A stretch of 64,000 nucleotides of DNA from Isoetes taiwanensis (taxonomy: Eukaryota > Streptophyta > Lycopodiopsida > Isoetales > Isoetaceae): positions 8,954,972 through 9,018,971 of the forward strand of contig JAJEKV010000050.1 of the NCBI GenBank assembly GCA_021234155.1, written 5' to 3'. Position numbers and translations under genes: made by a program. Positions 22,018 to 34,107 of this stretch are shown piece by piece (positions within the stretch are counted from its first letter, which is position 1; every line of letters begins with the position of its first letter). The notes below the pieces were generated by a model that did not search any database, had not been told where the DNA came from, and saw only the letters and a program-made list of their open reading frames with translations.

Positions 22018-22425
22018 TTGTATTGCAGGAATGGTTTCACAGAAGCGAGGGTCAGAGTTGGACCATTTGCATTTACTCTACACTGCATTTTTAGGATGGA
22101 GATCTCAACCCCTAACTCAGTCAACTCATATTTGAAGTATGCTCTGGACTGGGTTGAGCATAAGCCCCCTGGTAGAGTCATTATCTGCAAGGCTTTGTGG
22201 GACACATGCTTACATTGTTTCGATGGAATGCTTGAATGCCTCAAGGACATAGGCAAGTTGCATTTCAAATATTATGCGAAGGAGGTCTCTGCAGAGCAAA
22301 TGGAAAAAGGAAAGGACAAGTATGCCCTGTATGGAGCAGGTGAGATCAAACATTGTGTCGTGGTAGACAACCGAACTTTGTTGCAGCATGCCAAACATTT
22401 TGTAATGTATCATGGAAGGAAGTAG
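22018..22425 (+). pseudogene. Downstream exon-like segment of the transposase-like gene
   Basis: Preceded by TTGTATTGCAG, a good splice-acceptor match, and open for 135 codons. It ends NRTLLQHAKHFVMYHGRK. Coding-like residues continue weakly to 22.9 kb, and another acceptor-like TGTGTGTGTAG occurs at about 23003. The presence of apparent introns argues against a processed retrocopy. Function unknown. Confidence 0.4.
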
Positions 22426-23399
22426 AGGTCCTCTAGTCCATTCTACACTATAGCACGAATGCTCAAAACTGAGAAATTTATTCTGTCTAGTGCTTGGGTG
22501 CTACCATCTAATACCGCACGCATTAGCCAAGAACGAGTAGAAGCAGCATGGCGCTTGACCCTCACACCCTCACAAACGTCCATAAAGATGTATTTTGTGT
22601 AATCTATGGGCTGCCTAGTGATGTTCTTCCTATTTGTAGAGTGGGAAAAGAAGGCGAAGGCTTTAGGATGACAAGAACAATGTGAAAAGGCTAGACAAAC
22701 TTGACGGCTCATGTAACACCTTCTCAAGTGGCAAAAGTAGCAATAGTCCTTTGGATGATAGATATGACACAGACATTCGAGGAACTTTGCATATGGAGGG
22801 CACTGAATATAAAGCAGAGACTCCAACCTTTCTTCCAGAAGATCTAGAGTTCATTCCCTTCCAATATTATACCCCTTTGAATTATAAAGATCATACTTTA
22901 GCTATTTTTTAGACATAGTACATTTTGCTTAATATGTATATTTCATTCACTTTTATTTCTTTTGTGACGTATTATTGACCTAATACTTGTTTGTGTGTGT
23001 AGGTGCTAGTGGGGATACCCAGCAAGTTAGTGAATCACTATTTAGCCCTTCCATGTCGACTCTGATGCATCATTCGAACGAACAAAAGAAGGTTGATAAT
23101 GCGTTGTAGAACATTTTAGACATAGAGAATGGCCCATTCTTTGATGCAGCTGAAATTGCAAAGCATGCAGCCAGGAATATTTTTGACCTGCAAGTGTCAT
23201 TACGCAACGCTTTCAACATTCTAGAGGAATGTTTGACGGCAATGGATGACGAACAAGTGCGAGTGTCGGTGCGGGAGCGACGTATTTTCAGGGTGGAAAT
23301 GAACCCGAGTCAGAGCCCTGTTAGTGCCTAACTTGAAAGGTCTCACTAAGCTTGCATGAGAGCACCCACAGACAATGGGTGCATAAACGGCACAGAGAG

Positions 23400-23422
23400 A
23401 AAAAAAAAAAAAAAAAAAAAAA
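23400..23422 (+). repeat. A23 homopolymer
   Basis: Twenty-three consecutive A residues, preceded by GAGAG and followed by G-AAAAA-GAGAG. It lies at the 3' side of the decayed gene. It could be a retroposon tail or simple-sequence growth. Confidence 0.9.
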
Positions 23423-25984
23423 GAAAAAGAGAGTAGCTCTTGTGTTTGGTATGTTTTGCTATTTTGATTTCACGGATTATAATAAAGTAATATGAAGTAC
23501 TTGGTTTCTTCTTATATTTAAGTGTTCAAATATTGGCCATCAAGTTTCATAATGGAATTCTTCTTTATGTCTTGCTTTTCGAATTCTTCTTCTTAATGTC
23601 TTGCTTTTCGAGTTCCTCTCTGTGTCGCAAGCCAAGGAATTTCGAAATTCCTTCTTGAAATATTTTAAACAACTTGTCAATATTTCACATATCTTATGCT
23701 ATGTCTTTGAACAACAAGAGGGGGAGCAAAGGAAGAAAAAAGCGAAAATCCTATTACAAAAAGAAAAGAGAAAAAGAAAAGAAAAAATTGAAATCTTTGT
23801 TTTAGTGTGTTATGGGAGTTGTATATTTCATGGTCTGTCATATTTTTTCATTAAAATTGGAGTTGTAGGGCTGCACGCTGTCAAAAGCAATAATAGAATC
23901 AGAAAATGTCACAATTCATGCTTCTGCTATTTCAAAGTGCGCAACTACAAACTTTTAAGCATATAACATGGATGCATGCCATGCATCTTGACAAAAGCTC
24001 AATATTTCAAATTTTCAAACTAACCTGTGTTAATTTGATTACCTACTGTGACTGGCGCGGGAAGCAAAGCACTGGATGAACTTCAATGCCAGTGGAAAAA
24101 ATTTAAAAATTGATGTTTATCTTTGATGAATGGGCAAAACATGTAACGATCACCAGGCTATATGGAACTCCATCAAGAGGCATCTGCAGAAATCATTTAC
24201 GTGTTTAGAAAGGGCTTCAAATCCTTGAAGCTCCATCCTGTTGCTATATGGACTCTAATACTGCAAGACAACCATAAAATTAGCTCAAGAGCATTCTTTA
24301 AATGCCAAAACTATAATAGAAGAGCAACCACTAGAAAACTGCCTTCCCCCTAACCTAAGCTGCAAAAATATTGAAACGGCCAGAGCAGCTTCGATTCTTG
24401 AATATAGGAATAGAAAAGAACTCTGCTACTGCCTGGGGTTCACCATTTTGAAGCCTTGCAAAGGAATCAAAAACCTGGAAGGTGGAGGCGAAGCCCTGCA
24501 AAGAAATCAAAATCAGATGAATCTAAGAGCAATGAAGCAAATCAATGCCTTTAAAAACATCGAATTAAGCATGGAAACATTTCTTTAGATCAACATCCTA
24601 TTTTCAGGACACGTGGATAGCCTAGGCTTTCAGATAATGTGACACTCAAGGTAGGACTATTGCGCTAAAGATTGAAATCTTTGTTTTAGTGTGTTATGGA
24701 AGTTGTATAGTTCACGGCCTATGTCATATTTTTTCATTTAATTTTTTATTTTTTATTTTTTTCCTACACTAAAAAACCACATCTTCCATAACACACCAGA
24801 CCAAAGAATATATGCCTAGGGGCAATCGAAAAAACAATTGAAACATAGCTTAGAAGGGCAATGATGTTTGTAGTAGCTTTAGACAAGGTGTCACACTACA
24901 ATATTGATGTATGCATCTCATAACAAGTTTGGTTTGAAGTTGAGTGAAATATGTTCTTTCATCTACCTCCTTTCTCTCTTCCTGTCTCCTTGGGCCAGTA
25001 CCTCGAGCTGGAATTCATTGTATGCAGTTACTATTGCTATATAATAATAATAAAAAGTCTTTTGCCTTGTAAAGAAAGTGAAGTGCATAATATAACTAGC
25101 TTTTATATTTGTGGTATACATCAACATTATTTTCAATGTCGCGCACATAGTGGGCACAAAGGATAGACTCAAAAGACATGATAAAGTCGGCCGCACATAA
25201 GATACTTTCTTTTGTAAATAATCTTGATTACATTCTAGGCATAATGAGGAATTACATGGATAATTGGAAATAAGCCATTTGAGGATTCAATTGGTGGAGG
25301 AATGAACTCATTAAATTGAATAGATTAGATTAGACTTATTTTTACATGAAAAGGAGATCAATCAAATTATAAGATGCAAACACCGCACTTGTTCAATTTT
25401 GTACCTCACAATTTTAATACATGTCAATGAAAGCTTCAACACACGTCAACCATTAGTCAATCAGTAGTAGTTGATTCAACATTAAGAAGTAGTCGGTCCA
25501 AATAAATATGTGGTCCATGTTGTAGTTGAGTCCGTGTGCAAGATTTTGTTGTTATCAATGGGAAAGAGCAAATGGTATATTCTTTCCTTCATATCCGTCC
25601 AAACACTTGTGACAAAAAAAGATAGATCTCTATACTACATTTACTGTCCATATTATGTTAGGCACGGGAAGTTAGCTTTAGTTGTACTTCAAGCTAAGAG
25701 TTTAGATATTCATGAATTATACGATACACCATGACTTGCTTTCTTAGAATGTTGAAGATTTGTTGTCCAAAACACTGCCTTTATATAGATCACAATCGTT
25801 TATGCTAAAGGACTAGCTAATCTTTCTTTCTTTTTTCACATTTTGAGGCAAATAACCAAATTGAGCATAGATATAGTTGCTATTGATCATTGACGATGTG
25901 TAGCTGTTTCTTTCTATTTTCTTTTCCATAATAATTGTTATTGTATGCATGTACATTCTTATTGACGTAAAAAGTACTATCTAT
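23423..25984. other. Intergenic, with a 65-bp direct repeat and an inverted copy
   Basis: The segment 23790-23851 (ATCTTTGTTTTAGTGTGTTA and following bases) recurs at 24671-24739 with few changes. A partial inverted copy (CTTCCATAACACACC) follows at about 24783-24798, so 24690-24798 can fold. No gene, RNA or mobile-element ends are recognised elsewhere in this stretch. Confidence 0.5.
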
Positions 25985-27382
25985 CTATTGACATTGGTTA
26001 GCAGCAATACCTAGTTGCTTTGTGGCAATGTTAAAGGATATCCTAAATGACTGTTGTTGCACATTTCCCAGAATGGAGAAACCACTACTGTCAGGTGCAA
26101 ATGCAAGGCAATATGTAGAAGTATCTAGGGCCACAAGGATATTGTCCGCGGGGAGCTCCATAGTGGCACCACCTCCGAAAACAAGTGTAACAGTAGGAAT
26201 TTCAACTGAGGTTTCTCCCGATAAGTCATAACAAGTATCCAGAATAGAGACACCTGATGTAGACTTGAGGTTACTGGCTCCACTTCTAAAAGCATTTCGG
26301 AAAGGTGTATAGACAGAAGTCACTAGCCTAGTGACAGCAGTGCCACAATCAAGAATAAAGCCACCATTGCCAGAAGAATCTATAGAGAATGCCCCACTAG
26401 GAATCGAAATAGGATTACCCCCAACTTTGATTCCAATAACATTGGCATAGTAAAACGTATCAAGTTTGGGATTAGGATTCGAAACGAGAGGGGAGAATTG
26501 GCTTCCAGAGGGCACAGCTCCAGATCCAAAGATAATTGACGAGGTTCGAACGGACAGTCGACTGGGAAGACAGTAGGAGAAAACATTTCCAAAAGAGGGA
26601 CCAACTTGAGAAGGGAAAGAAAGCTTGCCTTTACCAAGACCAAGGAGGCCAGCAGAGCCCTGGAAGAGGCCTTGGTTATTACGACCGCAACCGAGGGCAA
26701 AGTTGGGGATAGGGGAGGAACCGAGGGTGATGGTTTCAGAGCAGAGGACGCCAATGGTGGTGGATCCGTCGCCGTAGGCGACGCCGTAGAGGCATTGGTT
26801 CTGTTTGCTGCAGCCCTTGACGTGGAGCTGCTGGCAGGAAGAGGCAGAGCAGGAGAAGGGGGAGAAGGAGGAGGAGGAGGAGGGGTCGAATATGGGGTCA
26901 ATTTGGGAGTAACATTGGGTGCAAGGTTTGCACTGGATCCACGACACGTCACTCCCGGTATCAGCCGCGAGGTGTAGGGTTCTGGCCGGGGTCCCGACTC
27001 CAACGCTAACGAAAAACTCCCCGCTTCCATCCGTGGCGCCGGACCGGAGCGGCGCCTCCAAGCTCGACTGCTGGATTCCGGCCGATTTATGGCGCAGATT
27101 CTTCATCCTCGCAGCAATATTCCGCACCCGAATCTCGTCCCTTCTCAGCAGATCCGCTCCCGTTGTATTCCCACTCCGCAGCGGCGACTTCGGAGCTTCC
27201 CTGTGCATCAAATCAAACCTCAAGGTCTTACCTTTTTCACCCACCATTTCTTCTTTCTCTGCTGCTTGTTCAGATCCCATTTGCTTGTTCAGTACTAGCT
27301 TCACCCGGGTTATCTCTGCCCCAACAATTTGACCCAAACATAGCAGCCCAATGCAGATCTGGAAGCAGAGCCTCGACGCCAT
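25985..27382 (-). CDS. Secreted nepenthesin-type (A1B) aspartic protease, intronless
   Basis: A 465-residue pepsin-fold endopeptidase. An N-terminal hydrophobic signal peptide (residues 1-22, cleavage probably after GA) is followed by a propeptide to about residue 115. The first catalytic Asp is D141 in AADTGSDVSW. A Cys-rich plant-specific insert follows (C151, C154, C157, C178, C183, C191, C197), then the flap YGDGS (203-207). The second active-site loop reads FILDCGTAVTR (D345), with Cys where the family has Ser or Thr. Conserved C-terminal blocks include ILGNVQQQSF. Length and gene structure match single-exon plant A1B proteases of the cell wall/apoplast or vacuole. The start is well supported: the ATG at 27382 sits in GCCATGGCG, an ideal plant context, and directly precedes the signal peptide. 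A weak TATA-like GGATAAAGG lies about 58 bp upstream. This is the only intact ordinary gene in the window. Confidence 0.93.
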   Translation of the reverse strand: MASRLCFQICIGLLCLGQIVGAEITRVKLVLNKQMGSEQAAEKEEMVGEKGKTLRFDLMHREAPKSPLRSGNTTGADLLRRDEIRVRNIAARMKNLRHKSAGIQQSSLEAPLRSGATDGSGEFFVSVGVGTPARTLHLAADTGSDVSWIQCKPCTQCYSQIDPIFDPSSSSSFSPFSCSASSCQQLHVKGCSKQNQCLYGVAYGDGSTTIGVLCSETITLGSSPIPNFALGCGRNNQGLFQGSAGLLGLGKGKLSFPSQVGPSFGNVFSYCLPSRLSVRTSSIIFGSGAVPSGSQFSPLVSNPNPKLDTFYYANVIGIKVGGNPISIPSGAFSIDSSGNGGFILDCGTAVTRLVTSVYTPFRNAFRSGASNLKSTSGVSILDTCYDLSGETSVEIPTVTLVFGGGATMELPADNILVALDTSTYCLAFAPDSSGFSILGNVQQQSFRISFNIATKQLGIAANQCQ

Positions 27383-27540
27383 GGCTGCCTCACTGGAGCA
27401 GAGGTGCTTATGTCCTTTGGTGGGTTTTTTTGCTTCCTTTATCCCCCTCCCTTGGGATTAGAAGTTTCATCGAAACTCTGTCCTTGGGTCCCACTGTAAG
27501 TGTAGACGCCCATCTGTAGGGGTCCCTTCATTTGAATACG

Positions 27541-30500
27541 ACAAGGTCGGAGAAAATGAGTAAACTAGTTGTTAGAATTGTAGTCTTGTATATGATGTGA
27601 CCAAAGAAAGAATATCATGTCTTGCAAGGAATCGCTTGTGATGCTTTTGCTACATTATATCAGTTTCACGGAATTGTTAACTTCTGATGTAAATAAAGGA
27701 CAAATGACTGCTGATTGGGTTCACATAAATTGATCAACTACTTCTTCTGTGCAGGTATGCTTTACAGCCATCTCATCATAAATGTTAGCATTTTTGATGG
27801 GCCTCGTTAGGATTTGATTGCTACTGCAATTGCGTATGAAGCTAGATCTTAGAAATCGTGGTTTAGGAGGCATAAGGCGACTTAATGTGAGCATTTACAA
27901 TTCTCTTCCTCGTGCAGAGGTAGCTGAAAGGTAACCTCACCAGTTCCATCAGTTGAATTTAATATTAAGTGGTGAAAGGGAGTGAAAAGTTCTGTCTGCA
28001 GAAGATCAAGAAGGCCTTACATAATGGGGTGGTGGATGCCTCCTTTCATTCATACACATCAATACCCTTCTTTTGTGCTCCAATTTCACTAGCAAATTTT
28101 CTACCTCTCTTTGGAACAGGTTTATCTATGTCTGCGTGTCATTAAACTTGCACAAGTCTTCAAGTAGTTTGCACTCCTGACTGCAGTTTACATCTGCTAC
28201 TTTGGCAATTTAAGTATCTCGCACTGTTAGGAGGGGGGCTGTAATTGCTCATCATCTAAAATGTTCATCTTATGAGTTGCAGATATACTTAGATCAATAC
28301 TGGTGCATTCAATTGAATTTTACAAATTTATATATATAAAAGAGATCTTCGTACCAAGCAAGTTGTAACATTTTCTGTAGTGCCAATTAGTCTTCGTCTT
28401 TTAAGAATGGATGAAATACAAATTATAGAAACAAAATGAGAGCAAGACTTTGCTCCAAATAGTGAAAGTGAAGTTTCAGTCCACATCTAATGGTTACGAC
28501 TTTCAGTTATTTTCTGTGTATTGATCATGAAATCATGAATATTTTCTTCGTATTCATCATGAAAGAAGATGAATCTTATTTGGTCCAACTTAGGCTAATC
28601 GTTTCCTAACTTTCTGCTTTATCTGTTCTAGTAGTTAGCATTGCTAGTTTCCTTTCTCTTTATCCATTTAGATCTGCTCTATGCGTTCCTTTGGTGCTTA
28701 GATTTATATGCTTGGATTATCTTGATTTAGGAGTCAATTCACCGAGTAGTTTTTGCTCTTTTGTCATCAGTAACTAGGAGCAAAATCAATCCTCTCTCTT
28801 ACATTTGAAATTCTTTAAAGGATTCCAAAATTAGAAAAAGAAGCTTTTTTAAAGAATTTAGAATTGTCTTCGATTTTGAAGCCACAAATTTCTGACTCTG
28901 AATTCAGATGTGGTGAATCTAAAGGTGATTGCATCAACAATAATAGATCAAGATCAACATAAAGGATCCACACATGATAGGAAATGTTTGAGAAAACTAA
29001 TCCAGAAGGATATTTAAAAAGGATGGTTGCATGAGTAGAAGATACTTTTGGCTAAATAGTTGGTCATAAGCCTTTAGACATACTCCAAATATGATCTCTA
29101 TATTTTTGACACGTACATAGAATGTGATATATATATGATTATAAGATGAAGTTGAAGGATTGCATGATTTAAAGGAGGGCCCCATATTCCACTATTGTTT
29201 ACACATTATATTGTATGAAGTTGGCGATCATTAAACTACTAGAGAAACATCCCCTTCAGTGTTACCTACCCAATGAAACTTTTATGATTTTGCTCCCCCT
29301 TCCATTTTTTTGAAACATTTAACTCGGGGTTTTTGCGTTGAAGTTCCTATTCTTGTCAATATGACTTCGTATGCAAATCTTTATTTGTTGCATTTGTTTA
29401 TGATGTGCATTTATCCATTTACCTTACCTTAACGCGCACCTTTAGTATTGCATGGACCCTTTAGGTATGGTTTCCAACCCACTCTTAGGTAAAAAATAAT
29501 AATATTCATCAGGTTAGAAAATGTATACAACCCATAACAAGATGGTGACGCATGGAAGAGTTGCCCTCTTTATTTGAGGAGGTTGTTATTTGTTCTAACT
29601 TTCACATGAGTTTTGGAATGTATTGTTGTCCATGAACAATGCCAATGTCTTCTATACCTTTATAACTTATATACATGTTCATAGATAGATACCGATTTTT
29701 ATGTCATACCACATAAAACTAAAATTGAACTATTCTTTTCTTATACCTTACATGTTCATTTTTTGCCAAAATTTCAAATTCACAATTACTTGAAATGCTT
29801 TGGAGTAAATATGCCAAGACTTGAGATCTATGGCCTTGTGAATGACATTTAGGTATACAAGAAACTTATCGCGGCGGCCTATACGTTTCTCTTCCCCAAC
29901 TCGTCTATACACGCTAGAACACTCCATATTTAGTCTAGTTTCCCTTAAAAAGTAACATTTCAATAACAAGAGAACCATAAAATATGTACGGCAAAAAAAT
30001 GCAACTCTAATTCATCGCCTGAAAAAAGGCAAATTTGATTATTTTGCCACTGGAAAGAGTTATAGAAACGTTTTGGAATTGGAAGGCAACGTAAAAAAAT
30101 AAATGCCTTGCCGAACAACAGAAGAAACCAAGTTAACACCCAATATGAGAATTTCAAAGGGGCCATTAAGCCTAAGCATGTGATTGATGTGAATGCATAA
30201 TGGCATGGGAATGCCCATACTGCTAAGCTGCAAGCTGCATGCATACCCAAGGAAGAGTTTGTCTGTCTGTCATGAACGTGGCCATTTATGGGGAATTTGA
30301 TAGACTGCCAAGTCATGTTCCCCATCCAACCCTAACCAGTGTGATGTCCAATTGCAATTTCATTCTTGCTCAAAGCTCATGGCTCAGACCAGAGTATAAG
30401 TTCGAACGATTCAAAAGCCAACTGAAACATGGTTGCAAGTTTCTATCTCCGCACTTTCAACTCTGTGCAAAAGATGAGCTGCAAACGCCATTCGAGGTTC

Positions 30501-32920
30501 AACTAGTGGTTCAACTAGTGCGGCATCAAAATCCTCCTGCAGTATGCAGCCTGATGGCCTTGCCTCAATGCTACTAAAATCCGCCCCTTTTTAAGCAAAC
30601 CGGGCAAGTTCTCTCTCCACTCCAACCTGTCTTCATTAGAACGAACATAGATTTTTTATATGTTGCGTGATGGATTCCGCGTTGGCACTCAATGTAGATG
30701 TTTTAAGCATTCTCACTTTTATATCAAGTGTGAACTTTTATTCACAATCGTTGATCTTCTTTTTCAGTTGATCTCTACAAAACCAAGTATAAAACACAAA
30801 AAGCAACGAGACATCAAGAGGAAAGCAACCTCGGATCAACCCAAACACGCACTTTTTTATTTTATATATATACAAAACTCCACGTACATATACATATCAA
30901 AGACACACAAAAGAAACCTTAGACACAATGCACACAAGGCTAAAACGAGGGACATAGCTACATACACAGAGCTATGACAAACATCACTGCAAAAGTCACG
31001 CTTAAGAATAAATAAAGAAGTACCAGTTTTTCTTTCTTGATCTAGCTCACGAGAATGCTACTGATAAGGGACTCCAAACTTTTCTCGTATTCCAGAATCT
31101 ATCATGGCACTGAAGGTTGCCTTTAGCTTCTTAAGATTATCTGCAACAATGCTAATGTAAGCTTATGGCACGTTCAATGGTAGCGAATCATTACGCACTT
31201 TGGATCTGGGTCATGGAATACCAAATTCATCTTTGACATAGAAGCGAGAACGTGTAGATGAATCTCAACAAAATGTTCTGGAGAAAACCTCCAAAGATCC
31301 ATTGGCCAAAATACTCCTTTTTTCTCAAATGAAATGGGACTTTAGGAACTCACCTAAGTAACCCCATCACTGCAAGATATCACTCCTACGTTGGACATTA
31401 GAGGAAGCAGATGAGTCTTTGAGTTCCCAATAGGCCGATTATTGCGAATCCAGAATGCAATTTTGGAGCCTCTCCAAAGGAATGCTTTTGGGACTCTACT
31501 TTTTGAATTCACCGATTGCAAGCCTACATGATATATTTTCATGTTTGTCGAATCAAACTGGACCTTTTTTGATTTTTATCAGAATGAGAACCCTTCTTTT
31601 CTTCTCGAAACCGACTCTAAAGTCTGCAAAGTGCTTCCAACATCCTTATGTTTGTCCTTCTTTCAGAGTATTGGGGTTTATAAATCCTTGTTGCTTTGCT
31701 GCTTGGGCCGTGGCGTCTTGGTGCTTCTTACTGATGGGATACCTGCATAGATATAGTGATGATCCAAAAACTCAGCACGTGATAAACTTAAGTGATTTTA
31801 GGAGACATGCGAGCGAGCAGCAAATCACAAGCGTTACTTTATGTATATGCTAAGAAAGTGGGGAAGAAAATAGTGATAATGATCAGTGAAAAGGTGAAAG
31901 AGAAGAAATGCAAGTTTTATCACCTTTGAGTCATGTCGTCGTCGACATGAGATGCCTGCTTTCTAGCCTGTTGCCATCTTGGAGACTTGGATTGGAGACC
32001 ACTTGGACAAACTTCTCAGGAGGGTACTCTTTCTCGCGGCCAAAGCAATTTCATGTAATTGCCTGTGATATTGCATGTCCCGCCAAGTTCTACGCAATAA
32101 GAGTAAAAGCGTCATTCTCTAGATTAAAATATGATTTTATGAAAAGCCTTCAGCCAAGGTCGTTGTATTAGAGCTTCAACCTCATTTTGGGAAAACCCTT
32201 CATTCACCCAAAACACAAGAGTCTTTTGTCGATCATGATGGCGTATGCTCTAGCATCGGTTCACTCAAACTCTAATGCTTACTTGGTCCATAAGCCAAGT
32301 TTCTCATCAATTAAATTAAACTCACAATCCAAAGAGCTCTCGAACACGCCATTGTAGCATTCTTATTTGGCTATGATATCTCTTTATTTCTGAAAATGTG
32401 CCCAAAAGCTGCAGATACGTCCAAGAACCGCGGCGAGCTTGAATCGAAGAAAAAATAAATGGATCTGAGAAACAAAATGAAGTGTATGGCCTCTTCAAAT
32501 AAGAACATTCCTGTTTATATCTTTTATTAGAAAATATGAAGAAAGATAAATGGAAGCGAGGACCCGTAGAAAATATTGGTATTGCATGCTAGTGTGTCTT
32601 ATAGACTAGTTATGAATAGAGACATAACCAGAGAGAACAATGTAGATGCCTGTGCATCTCAAATTAAAAATGCTCTCTTTTTCCTTGCATTCCTAACCGC
32701 CTGAATTTCCTCCCCCGGATTAGCATATGCATCATGTTGGCTTTATCACTCAATCTCTAAAGGCTATCATAGGGCATTTACAAAATAACACCATTAAAAG
32801 CTTAACATGAAGATCCCTTAACTTTTTCAAAGGGTCAAAAAAAACTAACTCCCCAACATTGTGATCTACATGGAAAAAGGTAAATCATAATGGACATGCT
32901 TGAAAATCTTACCTAAAGAT
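27541..32920. other. Long intergenic stretch, nothing recognised
   Basis: I see no convincing gene, RNA or transposon ends in this 5.4 kb. It is AT-rich with scattered short frames of 60-130 codons that show no motifs or neighbouring support. Short AT microsatellites occur near 28333 and 30866. Confidence 0.4.
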
Positions 32921-32929
32921 CAAGTGTTG

Positions 32930-33970
32930 GTCACACCTCCTTAAATCTCATAAAGGTCCAGGGTAGTGGAGGGTTGACCTTCAAGGATAACAGGCACAAT
33001 AGCTTTTGATCCGAGCTCATCAATTTTAAACCTCTTTCCTCACGCGACTGCCTGAACAAGTAATGGACTCATAGTTGGCCTAATTAAATCATCTTCAAGG
33101 AGGACATTTAAATTTTACGGGGCTGATGAAACATAATCAAAATGTGACACTTTAACAGAAAATCATATCATATCCGGATAATCAATTATCAAATGGATTA
33201 CCTCATGGGAAAAAGCGTCGCCAACATTGTCCCCTCTTGTCATAAATTGGAATTTTGTAACCTTTGAGAGCTTTTATCCGGGTTCCACAAGAACATCACT
33301 GTTGGATTCAGAATTAACCTCGTTCCTATCCGTTAAGTGCAACTCAGCTGTTGGCGAAACCCGCTTCTCCCCCTCAAGAGGCGGGATCTACCTTTTCGGT
33401 GATAAAAATCTAGCACTATGAATCTTGTCTTTAGGAAGAAAAACGGCATAGAAGGTTGCCCTTTGTTTCCTTGTTGAAAAGAAATGGTCCATCCTTCTCA
33501 CACCACAAATCCTCTGCAGATCTTCTTGAAACCTATCTGCCATATTTACTTTGAGCTGGATTCAAGTAATCAAAGGGGTAGAAACCTTGAGAATCTGCCA
33601 TTCTCCGGCGTTCTTCAAAATTTGACGCTCTCTCAGAATCTTAGCTTTTGACCATTTTAAGGCGTTTTTTCCCGTTGCATTCGACGCCATTCCCATTTAT
33701 TTACACCAATGGGATAAGTACGAGGGCCTCCCCATCATTCTGAATCTGGCGCTAGGGAAACCATAGCATGTTGTCAGGGTGGCAATATTCTATGGCGAGC
33801 CCGTTTGGGTTTTTTAGTTTTATCGCATCAAGGCGGAAGCTTTGAAACAAAACAAGGGCAATCACCGTTTCAGCAAAACAGGAGTCTGGAAGAAAAATGC
33901 CCTCCCCCGAAAGTGAGGTCATTATTTGGCAATTCGCAAAGGTTTCTGCCCTAACCCTTTTTTTTACCAC
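32930..33970 (-). pseudogene. Decayed minus-strand coding stretch, unidentified
   Basis: One reading direction gives coding-like blocks in mixed frames: FFSTRKQRATFYAVFLP starting after an ATG near 33542, then SPTAELHLTDRNEVNSESNS and, near 33020, GKRFKIDELGSKAIVPVILE. Single stops separate otherwise coherent pieces of one frame. The frame 33970-33752 may be an upstream part. It has the look of a retroelement gag or LINE ORF1-like protein, but no zinc knuckle or catalytic motif is visible, so the family is open. Confidence 0.35.
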
Positions 33971-34107
33971 GTGTCAACAGGAGCTTGTCTCAAATAAATA
34001 GCATCAAATAAATAGGAAAAGTTTGGAAAATTGTCACTGCTTTATATATGAATGATAATAGTATGTTTGGCAAAGGCTTCTTAATCAATGATGGTGTGAT
34101 TCAAGTA

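Noticed and set aside
18951-23422. Processed retrocopy (A23 tail)
   Set aside because: Good splice acceptors at about 22028 and 23003 suggest introns were kept, so the A run is more likely simple sequence.
26380-27332. Long alternative-frame and antisense ORFs (up to 216 codons) over the aspartic protease
   Set aside because: They lack motifs and exist because the protease gene is GC-rich; the protease frame has all family blocks.
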